Shown: positions 10,120 through 17,779 of the stretch, one piece after another
Position numbering within the stretch: position 1 is the stretch's first letter
Layout of the letters: each line of letters opens with the position of its first letter
Assembly: GCA_040757205.1 (NCBI GenBank)
Contig: JBFLXL010000003.1
Span: 124,001 to 188,000, forward strand
Source of the DNA: Bacillota bacterium
GTDB lineage: Bacteria > Bacillota > Desulfotomaculia > Desulfotomaculales > Desulforudaceae
Direction of reading: 5' to 3'
DNA: 64,000 nt
The notes under the pieces: generated by a model
What the model was told of the DNA's origin: nothing
What the model saw: only the letters and a program-made list of their open reading frames with translations
Database searches by the model: none
Position numbers and translations under genes: made by a program

Positions 10120-10210
10120 TCCCGGAAGTGGAGGTGTGCGGCCCGGATGTGTCGCCGGTCAGCGCAACAGGCGGCGGACATCCGGGTGTGATCCAAAAAG
10201 TGAAGGTGTG
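10107..10210 (+). repeat. Direct repeat across the stop of the FliK-like gene
   Basis: GACATCCGGGTGTGATCC followed by (G)AAGTGGAGGTGTG occurs at 10107-10139 and again, slightly diverged, at 10178-10210. The first copy contains the stop of the upstream gene; the second supplies GAAGGTG, the ribosome binding site region of the next gene. Confidence 0.85.
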
Positions 10211-10215
10211 AGATT

Positions 10216-10563
10216 GTGGAGCGGGAACGGAACTCCGGCGATGCGCAGGGCCCGGCCAAGCCCCGGGTGGCGGCGGCACTTGACTACCAGGACGGGCCCG
10301 ACGCCGTTCCCCGGGTGGTGGCCGTGGGCAAGGGCCTGTTTGCGGTCCGGATTGAAGAAGTGGCGCGGTCGTCCGGTGTACCGGTGTACCGGGATCCGCA
10401 GTTGGCCTGGACGTTGGCCGGTCTGGGCCTTGACCGTGAAATCCCGGCGGAGTTGTACCAAGTGGTGGCGCAAGTAATCGCCTGGGTATATTACCTTGAG
10501 GACCGGCAGCCGCCGGGCGGGGATGAGAGGCAAAAGGCCGGAACGGGGAGTGGCCGACGATGA
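10216..10563 (+). CDS. FlhB C-terminal domain homologue (YlqH-type)
   Basis: 115 residues matching the cytoplasmic C-terminal piece of FlhB/YscU: DAVPRVVAVGKGLFAVRIEE, VPVYRDPQLAWTLAGL, then EIPAELYQVVAQVIAWVYYLE. The membrane part is absent and so is the NPTH cleavage motif; the protein begins just after the equivalent point. In FlhB this domain switches export specificity after meeting FliK, and here the gene directly follows a FliK-like gene. GTG 10216 follows GAAGGTGTG; the stop overlaps the rnhA start (ATGA). Compare the full FlhB at 54801-55946. Confidence 0.88.
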   Translation: MERERNSGDAQGPAKPRVAAALDYQDGPDAVPRVVAVGKGLFAVRIEEVARSSGVPVYRDPQLAWTLAGLGLDREIPAELYQVVAQVIAWVYYLEDRQPPGGDERQKAGTGSGRR

Positions 10564-11003
10564 ATGAAGTGGTGATTTACACCGACGGAGCCTGTTCCGG
10601 GAACCCGGGACCCGGAGGCTGGGCCGCCGTGATTCTCGAGGGGGACGCCCGCCGGGAACTGACCGGGTCGGATCCGAAGACCACCAACCAACGAATGGAA
10701 CTTCTGGCGGCGATCAGGGCGTTGCAGGCGCTGGGGGAAAACCCGCACCTGGTCACCCTCTTCAGTGACTCGGCTTACCTGGTGAATTGCTTCCGGGACC
10801 GGTGGTACGAACGCTGGGAACAAAACGGCTGGGTGAACGCCAAGAAACAGCCTGTTCTGAACCGGGACCTTTGGGCTGAACTGCTGCGTCTCGCCCGGCG
10901 GCACCGGGTCACCTTCCGGAAGATCAAGGGGCACGCCGGTGACGAGTTGAATGACCGCGCCGACGCCCTGGCCCGGGGGGCTATTCCCCCCTGCGGCCGC
11001 TGA
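10560..11003 (+). CDS. rnhA: Ribonuclease HI
   Basis: Degrades the RNA strand of RNA-DNA hybrids. All four catalytic acids can be placed: D in YTDGACSGNPGPGGW, E in MELLAAI, D in SDSAYLV and D in NDRADALA. The substrate-handling WVNAKKQPV region is also present. At 147 residues it has the standard length. The start overlaps the preceding stop by 4 bases, so it is translationally coupled to the FlhB-C-like gene. Confidence 0.97.
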   Translation: MNEVVIYTDGACSGNPGPGGWAAVILEGDARRELTGSDPKTTNQRMELLAAIRALQALGENPHLVTLFSDSAYLVNCFRDRWYERWEQNGWVNAKKQPVLNRDLWAELLRLARRHRVTFRKIKGHAGDELNDRADALARGAIPPCGR

Positions 11004-11035
11004 AGCAGCGCCTGGCTGGCTGACCCGTCTGATCG

Positions 11036-11100
11036 GTCGTCAGTGGTCGGTCGTCAGTCGTCGGTCGAGTCCCCACCGACCACCGACCACCGACCACCAA
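11036..11100. repeat. GGTCGGTC/GACCACC low-complexity repeat
   Basis: GGTCGTCAGTGGTCGGTCGT followed by ACCGACCACCGACCACCGAC. The two halves are roughly inverted copies and could form a long hairpin. Shorter relatives occur at about 28801-28820 and 29421-29460. No gene fits. Confidence 0.7.
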
Positions 11101-11109
11101 TCCGTCCGT

Positions 11110-11355
11110 CTAGTTGCCCGTATAGCTGGTGCCGTGTATCAGGCGGTAGATTCCGTCCTCGATTTCCCGGGTGAACTGGGCGCTGATGTCCGGCGAGCCG
11201 GGGGCCAGGTCGAACATCACCTCGACCTCGAAGTTGTCAAACACAAAGAGTTCCAGGCGTGACAGCGCGATCACGCCGTTTCGGTGCCTGGCCTGCTCGC
11301 GTTCCAGCGTCTCCTCCACCATCCGGTTGATCTCCAACAACGGTATCTTGATCAT
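11110..11355 (-). CDS. Hypothetical protein (81 aa)
   Basis: Starts at ATG 11355 with AAAGGAAG 8 bases upstream. The sequence has an N-terminal helix rich in Glu/Arg (about 8-26), then alternating acidic beta-like segments (LELFVFDNFEVEVMFDLAPG), and ends GTSYTGN. No known family recognised and no membrane segment. It lies beyond the terminator of the FBPase gene on the same strand, so it is probably a separate unit. Confidence 0.6.
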   Translation of the reverse strand: MIKIPLLEINRMVEETLEREQARHRNGVIALSRLELFVFDNFEVEVMFDLAPGSPDISAQFTREIEDGIYRLIHGTSYTGN

Positions 11356-11435
11356 CACCAGGACTTCCTTTCTCAAGAACCAATAAATACGGCAAAGCTG
11401 GCGGCGAAACCCGAGCAAAACGGGGGCCGGACAGG

Positions 11436-11465
11436 AAAAAGCCCGCCCCGCAGCGGGCGGGCTTT
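11436..11465 (-). terminator. Rho-independent terminator after the FBPase gene
   Basis: On the minus strand AAAGCCCGCCC / GGGCGGGCTTT forms a strong stem followed by TTTTTCC. It starts 27 bases past the class V FBPase stop. Confidence 0.9.
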
Positions 11466-11491
11466 GCCGTTCTCGGGTTTGCCTGCCCGGG

Positions 11492-12604
11492 TCACTTCTT
11501 GGCCTTGGCCATCCTGAGGTCTATAAACCGGTCCTTCAGCTTCGCCATCACCAGCGGCATTGTCGTGTACTCCATCTCGTCCAGGGGCAGCCGGTGCGGC
11601 TCGAAGGGACCGAGGCTCCGCATATAATCGGCGATTTCGTTGCACAAGGCCCGCGCCCGGTCGAAGGCCGGGTCGTCGAACATGTCCTGCGGGCCGATCA
11701 ACTTGCCCTGCGCCAGTTGGAAGCCCAGCGCTACCACGCGCGGCGGGCCGTCGAACCGGGTCGGGCAGGATTTGGCGACCGAAACGGGCATCAGCGGCCC
11801 GCTGTGCGAGCCCCGCATCCACCCTGAAACGAGGTGCGGGCGGGCGAACGGCTCCAACACTTCGCCCACCGCCGGGAACCCGCTCTGGCAACGGATGATG
11901 CACACCGGGTCGTCCTTGCCCACGTAACGCCCGGCCATCAGGTTCAGCCGCTGGGTGCTTGACGACGCCGCAATCTGACCGCTGGCCTTGTGGAAAATCC
12001 GCTTGATCGCGTAACGCCCGGGCGCGCCGATGAAGACCAGCATGTCGTAGAGGTCCTCGGGTGCGGAGAAAATGATTTTCTTGTGGGCGATGAGGTCACG
12101 CACTTCGAAGTTGAAGCCGCCGTGCATGTTCGGGTCGATCACGAGGCCGATGGTGTTGAACGGATCGGCGAAGATCTTGTAGAGCGGCAGGTTCCAGGCG
12201 CCGGGCTCGGTCTTGTCAGCCATGAGGACCACGACCGGCTCACTCTTGCGCTCCACGACCTCGATTTCCGCCACCCCGGGGCCCAGTCCCTTGATGTTGC
12301 CGGAGAAAGCGTCGCCCAGAAGGTCCTGGCCGGCCCCGTAGAGCTTGAGTTTCTTGGCGACCTCGGTGCAGGCCACGAAAGTGTCCCACGCCAACTGGTG
12401 AATCTCACCGTTGTTCCGTCCCCGCTCGTGTGTGAGCACCAAGTTGATATCGTCACCGACGTGGGTCACATGAAAGTCTATTAAGAGCGGGCTGCCCGAC
12501 AGAATGCCTTTGGCCTTTTCCAGCAACTCCGGGTGGACCCCGGAATGTCCCACAAATCCACCAACGTCCGCTTTGATTACGGAGAGTGTGACCGTCTTGT
12601 CCAT
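11492..12604 (-). CDS. fbp: Class V fructose-1,6-bisphosphate aldolase/phosphatase
   Basis: The archaeal-type bifunctional enzyme makes fructose 6-phosphate directly from triose phosphates, so gluconeogenesis becomes one-way. 370 residues begin MDKTVTLSVIKADVGGFVGH, the conserved metal-binding N-terminus. The stretch AGRYVGKDDP (about 225-234) has Tyr and Lys three apart near the positions of the catalytic Tyr229 and Schiff-base Lys232 known in Sulfolobus and Thermoproteus enzymes, and SGWMRGSHSGPLMPV follows. ATG 12604 has GGGGGAGGA just upstream. The enzyme is typical of thermophilic, deeply branching autotrophs. Pyrophosphatase lies upstream on the same strand. Confidence 0.95.
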   Translation of the reverse strand: MDKTVTLSVIKADVGGFVGHSGVHPELLEKAKGILSGSPLLIDFHVTHVGDDINLVLTHERGRNNGEIHQLAWDTFVACTEVAKKLKLYGAGQDLLGDAFSGNIKGLGPGVAEIEVVERKSEPVVVLMADKTEPGAWNLPLYKIFADPFNTIGLVIDPNMHGGFNFEVRDLIAHKKIIFSAPEDLYDMLVFIGAPGRYAIKRIFHKASGQIAASSSTQRLNLMAGRYVGKDDPVCIIRCQSGFPAVGEVLEPFARPHLVSGWMRGSHSGPLMPVSVAKSCPTRFDGPPRVVALGFQLAQGKLIGPQDMFDDPAFDRARALCNEIADYMRSLGPFEPHRLPLDEMEYTTMPLVMAKLKDRFIDLRMAKAKK

Positions 12605-12740
12605 GTTTTCCTCCCCCTGCATCTTGTGCTCAAGTCTGACCATACTATTTCTACGTTACGTTGGAATATCCTTTAGAATGCCACCTGAAATTCCCTCGTG
12701 CTTTCGCCGTTTGCCGCCGCAGGCCGGGCTACGGGCCGGG

Positions 12741-13256
12741 CTATTTGACCGTGGGCGCCGTATACGGGCGGCGGGCGTGGAAAACGACGTTGCGGGCGAA
12801 GTCCAGGTCCCGCCAGCCGCGGACGAGGGTTTGCTTATGCTCCAAATCCTTGTAGATGGTAAAAAAGTACTCGATTTCCCGGAGGCGGTGGCGGTCCACG
12901 TCCGCGAGCGTGCGGAACCGGTCCATGCGCGGGTCCCGCGCCGCCGCCGCCAGGATTTTGACGTCCCGACCCTTCTCGTCAGCCATTTCCAGGGCGCCCA
13001 GCACGCGGGCCTCCACCAGGCAGCCCGGGAAGGTGGCTGTGGAAATCATGACCATCACGTCGAGTTCATCACCGTCCTCGGCCAGAGTGTTGGGGATGAA
13101 CCCGTAGTCGGTGGGATAGTGCACCGGCGAGTACAGCACCCGGTCCAAGCGCATGACCCCCCGCCGCCGGTCATATTCGTACTTGTTGGAGCTGCCCCTG
13201 GGGATCTCGATGGTCACCTCAACCTGTAGGGGCGGTTCAGTGTAGGGGATGGACAT
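12741..13256 (-). CDS. ppa: Inorganic pyrophosphatase (family I)
   Basis: Soluble family I enzyme hydrolysing pyrophosphate, pulling biosynthetic reactions forward. 171 residues with the signature DGDELDVMV and the other active-site pieces: EIPRGSSNKYEYD, YPTDYGFIPNT, DPRMDRF and HYK-equivalent IYKDLE. The ATG at 13256 has GGAGGTGA about 10 bases upstream. 136 bases separate it from the FBPase gene, so the two may be co-transcribed. A single-copy cytosolic enzyme fits a lifestyle without a visible membrane pyrophosphatase in this window. Confidence 0.96.
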   Translation of the reverse strand: MSIPYTEPPLQVEVTIEIPRGSSNKYEYDRRRGVMRLDRVLYSPVHYPTDYGFIPNTLAEDGDELDVMVMISTATFPGCLVEARVLGALEMADEKGRDVKILAAAARDPRMDRFRTLADVDRHRLREIEYFFTIYKDLEHKQTLVRGWRDLDFARNVVFHARRPYTAPTVK

Positions 13257-13589
13257 TTCTCGCGAGTCACCTCCGCCCCTAGCTTGCCCCGGCCGCGCCG
13301 CCCGTACCAGTCCCGGCGATAGGGGGTTCTATTCAATTCAATTCAATTCAATTCTCCAGACTTCCCGATTCATTTTCAGCGGTACCACCTGGTACCAGTC
13401 CCGGCGATGGGGCGTTCAATTCAATTCGGCAAGTGACTCGGTCGGATCACGGAAGCGGGACATTCAAAACAGCCCGTAGAAAAAGCATGTTGCGGGGTGC
13501 GGCCACGCCGGCATTTTGCGCCGCGAGGGTATAGACATAAGTTGCGGGGTGCGGCCACGGCGCATACAATTGATGCGGGAGGTGGGAGC
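13257..13589. repeat. Repeat-rich gap: ATTCA microsatellite and two direct repeats
   Basis: No gene is supported in these 333 bases. GTACCAGTCCCGGCGAT occurs at 13304-13320 and 13392-13408; each copy is followed by a run of the 5-base unit ATTCA (13332-13354, four to five units; 13415-13428, two to three units). A second pair, GTTGCGGGGTGCGGCCACG, lies at 13489-13507 and 13541-13559. The region separates ppa (minus) from a plus-strand gene and must hold divergent promoters, but none is clear. Confidence 0.75.
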
Positions 13590-13952
13590 GTGTTCAAACG
13601 TTATGCGCTGTATCTGCTGCGTTGGCAGCTGTCCACGCCGGTACTGGCCGTGGTGCTGCTCTGGTTGAGTGACTTTCACGTGACCTTCGCCACGGTCATC
13701 GCCAATCTAATCGGCGGCCTGATTTTCTTCTGGGTCGACAAGTTCATCTTCACCTCGCCCGTCCTGGCCCCCCAATGGGAGATCCGCGAGAAAGTGGCCT
13801 GCGCGGACTGCGGCCTGGTAGCCCGTGGCTTTCGCCTGGTGCGCACCAAAAACTACGACAAAACCCGGGACAAACACCCGGAGTTTCGCTGCACCGACTG
13901 CTCCGGCCGCAAGCTCGAGGAACTGCGGCAGCGCGGCGTCAAGCTCGACTGA
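13590..13952 (+). CDS. Two-helix membrane protein with C-terminal zinc-ribbon-like domain
   Basis: 120 residues from GTG 13590, which follows GGGAGGTGG. Residues about 8-55 form two hydrophobic helices (LSTPVLAVVLLWL; FATVIANLIGGLIFFWV). The C-terminal part holds two CxxC pairs, CADC and CTDC, about 30 residues apart, a plausible zinc ribbon, followed by a basic tail. Family not recognised. The topology suggests a small inner-membrane protein with a cytosolic metal-binding head. It stands alone between the repeat region and the CBS gene. Confidence 0.7.
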   Translation: MFKRYALYLLRWQLSTPVLAVVLLWLSDFHVTFATVIANLIGGLIFFWVDKFIFTSPVLAPQWEIREKVACADCGLVARGFRLVRTKNYDKTRDKHPEFRCTDCSGRKLEELRQRGVKLD

Positions 13953-14116
13953 GGATGATCTTTCTCTTCGGAAGACAGCCTTGGAAGCTATGCCATCTCA
14001 AACAATAAGTTGACTTTAAACCGCGCAATGCCCTAGATTGGATAATAATATCCTGATATCCTAAGCAAAAGACGCAGGTGGACGCGGTAAAGATTGCGAA
14101 GAAAGGGCGCGGTCTA

Positions 14117-14575
14117 ATGATAAACACTGCTATAAGAGATATTATGACCACCAGAGTGGTCACCGTATCAATGGATGATCCAATCGGGGTAATCTTGGAA
14201 ATCTTCAAGCACGCCGGGTTTCACCATGTGTTGGTTGTAAGCCCTGAAACCGGGGCATTTGTTGGAATCGTCTCGGACCGCGACGTGTACCGCAATGTCA
14301 GCTGCTTCATTGGGACTCTGTCGGAGCAAGACCGTGACCAAAACACACTGAAAAAGAAAGCGCACCACATCATGACCCGAAACCTGATTACCGCCACCGA
14401 AGATATGACGGTCAGGCAAGCCGCCGAGCTGATGTTGGCCAACAAAATCTCCTGCCTTCCGGTCCTTTGCCCCGATCGGACAATCAAAGGCATTGTCACT
14501 TGGAAGGATCTCCTGCGGTGCGCTTTTGACCTGCCAAAACGGAAACACGCGTCCGGCAGCCTGCCTCAAGGATAA
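14117..14575 (+). CDS. CBS-domain pair protein
   Basis: About 152 residues made of two CBS motifs: the first about 6-65 (IRDIMTTRVVTVSMDDPIG through VGIVSDRDVYRN), the second about 92-145 (AHHIMTRNLITATEDMTV through GIVTWKDLLR). Paired CBS domains bind adenosine nucleotides and act as energy sensors; stand-alone forms like this are common and their partners unknown. ATG 14117 is chosen because the domain begins there; an in-frame GTG at 14078 would add 13 basic residues. Lower GC than its neighbours. Confidence 0.88.
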   Translation: MINTAIRDIMTTRVVTVSMDDPIGVILEIFKHAGFHHVLVVSPETGAFVGIVSDRDVYRNVSCFIGTLSEQDRDQNTLKKKAHHIMTRNLITATEDMTVRQAAELMLANKISCLPVLCPDRTIKGIVTWKDLLRCAFDLPKRKHASGSLPQG

Positions 14576-14656
14576 CCGGAGCGCCGGGATATGGTATGAT
14601 TTCACTGCCTGGAAGGATTGACTGCTGCAAAAATTCACTGGGGGGGCTTGCGGCGC

Positions 14657-15415
14657 ATGGGCCAATTTCAAGAGAAGGTTTCGAGACGGGAGTTTATCTA
14701 TGTGGCGGCCGGAGTAGGACTGGGCTTGGCCGCCCTGTCGACGGCCGGTTGCGAAGCCGGGGAAGAGGCTGAACCGGACCGGGCGCCGGTGAATCCGGGC
14801 GCGCAGATTTTCTTGCCGGCACCCGCGCTGGATGGGGCGGTGTCCGTGGAGGCGGCGATAAAGGGTCGAAGATCCGAAAGGAACTTTCGGCCGGCTCCCC
14901 TGGAGATGAAGCAATTGTCCCAACTACTTTGGGCCGCTCAGGGCATCACCGATCTCCATCCGGATCCAGCCCAAAGGTTTCGCCGGGCTGCGCCGAGTGC
15001 CGGCGCCCAGTATCCCCTGGACATCTACGTTGTGGCCGGGCTGGTCGAGGGGCTGGAAGCGGGGGTCTATCATTACCGGCCCCGGGAGCATGCGGTGAGT
15101 TTGCGCACGGCGGCAGATATACGCCGGCAATTGGCCGGGGCCTGCTTGGGACAGGCGTTCATTGCGCCGGCCCCGGTTTCAATCGTTATCACGGCCGAAT
15201 ACGGCCGGATAACCGGCCGGTACGGGGAGCGGGGAATCAGGTATGCGCAGATGGAGGCCGGTCACGTGGGGCAAAACCTGCACCTGCAGGCCGAAGCCCT
15301 GGGGTTGGGAACGGTTGTGATCGGTGCCTTTAGGGACGACGAGGTGGCCGAGGTGCTGAATCTTCCCCGAAAGCACGAACCGTTGTCTGTGATGCCGGTC
15401 GGTTACGTTAATTGA
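14657..15415 (+). CDS. SagB-type nitroreductase-family oxidoreductase, Tat-exported
   Basis: FMN-dependent nitroreductase fold of the SagB-like branch: RRSERNFRPAPLEMKQLSQLLWAAQG, then RRAAPSAGAQYPLDIYVV and GHVGQNLHLQAEALGLGTV. SagB relatives oxidise azoline rings in peptide natural products, but many stand-alone members have unknown substrates, and no peptide precursor or cyclodehydratase is nearby. The N-terminus from ATG 14657 has SRREF, a hydrophobic stretch and STAGC, which reads as a twin-arginine signal with a possible lipobox, so the protein is probably exported and perhaps lipid-anchored. A terminator follows. Confidence 0.85.
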   Translation: MGQFQEKVSRREFIYVAAGVGLGLAALSTAGCEAGEEAEPDRAPVNPGAQIFLPAPALDGAVSVEAAIKGRRSERNFRPAPLEMKQLSQLLWAAQGITDLHPDPAQRFRRAAPSAGAQYPLDIYVVAGLVEGLEAGVYHYRPREHAVSLRTAADIRRQLAGACLGQAFIAPAPVSIVITAEYGRITGRYGERGIRYAQMEAGHVGQNLHLQAEALGLGTVVIGAFRDDEVAEVLNLPRKHEPLSVMPVGYVN

Positions 15416-15454
15416 CTGCATCCAAGTACAGCTCCACTTCGGCCAGCCATCCGG

Positions 15455-15479
15455 TGCCGGGTGTACCCGGCATAGTTTT
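15455..15479 (+). terminator. Terminator after the SagB-type gene
   Basis: TGCCGGG / CCCGGCA perfect stem (15455-15472), 4-base loop, then TAGTTTT. Confidence 0.7.
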
Positions 15480-15588
15480 AAATAACGCTGGCAAAAAAAA
15501 AGGAGACCTCCCCCGCCCCAGCGTTAGCGGCTGTTGGCAAGAGTCCCCGTGTAAGACGATTATGAAAGGCTGAAAGCCTTAATATTAC

Positions 15589-15663
15589 TGGTGGGCGCGG
15601 CAGGTGTCGAACCTGCGGCCTCTTGAATGTGAGTCAAGCGCTCTCCCCCTGAGCTACGCGCCC
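15589..15663 (-). tRNA. tRNA-Val (anticodon CAC), CCA encoded
   Basis: On the minus strand: acceptor GGGCGCG/CGCGCCC, D arm GCTC/GAGC, anticodon stem CTTGA/TCAAG with loop CTCACAT giving CAC, T arm GCAGG/CCTGC with loop TTCGACA, encoded CCA. A promoter lies just upstream (15674-15702). Downstream, AAGGCT/AGCCTT (15566-15580) forms a small hairpin with only a short T run, a weak candidate terminator. Confidence 0.95.
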
Positions 15664-15673
15664 GTGCATAAAC

Positions 15674-15702
15674 ATTGTAACACGAATCGGCCCGGCACGC
15701 AA
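15674..15702 (-). promoter_or_regulatory. Sigma-A type promoter of tRNA-Val
   Basis: On the minus strand TTGCGT, 17-base spacer, TACAAT; ends 11 bases before the mature tRNA. Confidence 0.75.
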
Positions 15703-15895
15703 GAGCGAGGCCGGCGCTGCGGCGCTGCCTCCCGGAAGTTCTTTTTCGGAAGCCCGCCTGGCAGGGCCGTTTGCAGAAGGGAAAAGCGTTTCGGCTTCAT
15801 AGACCATTTGCGTCGGGACGGCGGGTCTAAAGAAGTGAAGACCGAATCTACCGGTGGTTTCGTTCCTTTGGAGCGCTATTTGCCGGCAAGTGAGA

Positions 15896-16675
15896 CTAAC
15901 GTTCCAGTGCCCGTTGGGGCTCGGTTTTTTCGTAGGTGCTGCTCAGCACCACGAAGTCCACCCGGCGGTTTTTCTGCCGCCCGCGGGGCGTGTCGTTCGT
16001 GTCCTTCGGCCGGTATTCGCCGTACCCGGTGGCCGACAGGCGCCCGGGGGGGAAGTTGTGCCGGGCGATCAGGTACTGGACCACGCTGGTGGAACGGGCG
16101 ACCGAGAGTTCCCAGTTGGAGGGGAAACGCGGCGTGTTGATCGGCACGTTGTCCGTATGGCCTTCGATCCGGATGTAGTTCGGGGTCTGGAGCAGGATCA
16201 GGCCCAGCTTGCCCATGATTTCCCGGGCGGTGGGAGTGAGGTCCGCGGAACCGGTGGCAAACAGCACGGTGTCCTGCACGCTGATCACCAGGCCCCTTTC
16301 CTCAGTTCTCATCTCAATATTAGCAGTCAACCCGGCCTCCTCCATAAGTTCCTGCACCTGCTTTTGGACCGGGGCAATCTGCGCCAAAAAAGTGGTATCG
16401 CCGGCCTCGACGAAACCTTTGTCCAATTCCATCGGGAACTGCTCCTGAGGACCGAGTGAAGCGTCCGGCGCCTCAATGAGCACGCTGCCCCTCCCGCCCA
16501 GAGCGTGATGGAGCGAGCGGGCCAGGGCCGCGAATTTGTGGGCGTCCACGCTGCTCAAGCTGTACATGACAATAAAAAAACAGAGGAGCACGGTGACGAA
16601 GTCCGCGTACGGCACCGCCCACCGTTCACGCCCCCCTCCGTGTCCGCCGCCCCCGTGTTTACCCGGCCGCTTCAC
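15896..16675 (-). CDS. motB: Flagellar motor stator protein MotB
   Basis: Stator subunit that carries the proton or sodium channel Asp and anchors MotA to peptidoglycan. One transmembrane helix (YADFVTVLLCFFIVMYSLSS) holds the channel Asp at about residue 25. An OmpA-like peptidoglycan-binding domain fills the C-terminal half (IRIEGHTDNVPI, SNWELSVARSTSVV, GYGEYRP). The N-terminus is Gly/His-rich. GTG 16675 is preferred because GGAGGAGG precedes it by about 7 bases; an in-frame GTG at 16693 is inside the end of motA. Overlap with motA means coupled translation. Confidence 0.95.
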   Translation of the reverse strand: MKRPGKHGGGGHGGGRERWAVPYADFVTVLLCFFIVMYSLSSVDAHKFAALARSLHHALGGRGSVLIEAPDASLGPQEQFPMELDKGFVEAGDTTFLAQIAPVQKQVQELMEEAGLTANIEMRTEERGLVISVQDTVLFATGSADLTPTAREIMGKLGLILLQTPNYIRIEGHTDNVPINTPRFPSNWELSVARSTSVVQYLIARHNFPPGRLSATGYGEYRPKDTNDTPRGRQKNRRVDFVVLSSTYEKTEPQRALER

Positions 16676-17576
16676 TGGTTTCCTCCTCCACACTCTTCTT
16701 GGACGACGTGCGGGTGTTCGGGTTCAGAAAAGCGTTCAGGCGCTCCCGGATGATAATGGGGTTGTTTCCGGACTGGAGCGCGATTACCCCTTCCTGAACC
16801 AGCAGGCGCAGCATTACCTCCTTCGACGTGAGGGTCTTGAGTTTGGTGGCGATGGGGAAGCAGATCAGGTAGGCGAACACCACCCCGTACAGGGTGGCCA
16901 CGAAGGCGGAGGCGATGGCCGGGCCGAGCTTGTCCGGCTCCTGGATGTTCCCGAGGGCGACGATGAGGCCCAAAATCGCCCCGGCGATACCCATGGTCGG
17001 GGCGAAGGCCCCGGCGGTTTCGAAGAACTCGTGCGCCACCCGGTGCCGCTCCTCCAGGGCGTACAGTTCGGTTTCCAGCACCCCCTTGACCACCTCCGGT
17101 TCGGCGCCGTCAATCACCAGTTGCAGACCCTTGCGCAGGAAAGGATCCTCCACGCCCTCCAGGTAGTTTTCCAGGTAGAGGAGCCCCTCACGCCGTGCCT
17201 TCTCGGCCAGCGACACGATTTCCTCGATCATCTCCGTCGGGCTCTTGGCCCTTTGCTGGACCAGCATGCGCAGGCTCCGGAACACGTCCGGGATGTCCAC
17301 TTTCCTGAGAGTGGCGATGGAGGCGCTTAACGTGCATCCAAAAACGACGGCCATCGCCGCCGGAACGATCAAGGAGGAGAGGTGCCCGTCTTTCAGGATG
17401 AAACTGAGGACTACGAAAGCTAGAGCCGCGATAATGCCGAGCAAGGTGGTCGGATCGATGCGAATCGCCCCCAATTTTGCCGAGATTACGAAGAGAAGGT
17501 CAAATTCTTCTTTCTTAACGAAAGACCCCCGGATTCCTGCCTCCGGGAAGGCACAAATCGAGAATGCTGCCGTCAC
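16659..17576 (-). CDS. motA: Flagellar motor stator protein MotA
   Basis: Four-helix stator subunit that transmits torque to FliG. TM1 and TM2 lie at about 36-90 (TLLGIIAALAFVVLSFIL; SLIVPAAMAVVFGCTL), the cytoplasmic loop with ion-motive charge residues (SLAEKARREGLLYLE) follows, and TM3/TM4 have the hallmark FAPTMGIAGAILGLIVAL and FVATLYGVVFAYLICFP. The given GTG start adds about 34 residues before the usual MotA beginning; a TTG at 17474 would give the canonical N-terminus but has no visible ribosome binding site. Head of a motA-motB unit divergent from cheW. Confidence 0.95.
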   Translation of the reverse strand: MTAAFSICAFPEAGIRGSFVKKEEFDLLFVISAKLGAIRIDPTTLLGIIAALAFVVLSFILKDGHLSSLIVPAAMAVVFGCTLSASIATLRKVDIPDVFRSLRMLVQQRAKSPTEMIEEIVSLAEKARREGLLYLENYLEGVEDPFLRKGLQLVIDGAEPEVVKGVLETELYALEERHRVAHEFFETAGAFAPTMGIAGAILGLIVALGNIQEPDKLGPAIASAFVATLYGVVFAYLICFPIATKLKTLTSKEVMLRLLVQEGVIALQSGNNPIIIRERLNAFLNPNTRTSSKKSVEEETSEAAG

Positions 17577-17598
17577 GCGGCAACTTTCCCGTTACTAA

Positions 17599-17606
17599 TT
17601 ATCGGC
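17599..17606 (-). promoter_or_regulatory. Possible sigma-28 -10 element before motA
   Basis: A perfect GCCGATAA on the minus strand, 23 bases before the first motA GTG. The matching -35 (TAAA 15 bases upstream) is poor, so this is only a candidate. Confidence 0.35.
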
Positions 17607-17684
17607 ACTCCTGACGGCTTACCCAAGACATGCCCGCAATAATTTTCCCCGGCCTGAATTCGCGGCCTGTTTTTAGAAGCGCAC

Positions 17685-17712
17685 TCAAGTTTAATCTCCG
17701 GGCGGCCGATTA
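17685..17712 (+). promoter_or_regulatory. Sigma-28 promoter for cheW-cheA-cheB
   Basis: TCAAGTTT (17685-17692), 12-base spacer, GCCGATTA (17705-17712). Seven of eight bases fit in each box of TAAAGTTT and GCCGATAA. It lies 67 bases before cheW. Confidence 0.7.
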
Positions 17713-17779
17713 AACCCTTAGCACTATCGGCTTGCGACAGACGCACCGGTGCACTTTCAATCCGAGGAGGCGGACACCA

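Noticed and set aside
15490-15530. A9 tract with GGAGACCTCC as terminator for tRNA-Val on the minus strand
   Set aside because: The apparent palindrome does not pair beyond GGAG/CTCC with a 2-base loop, so no stable hairpin is possible.
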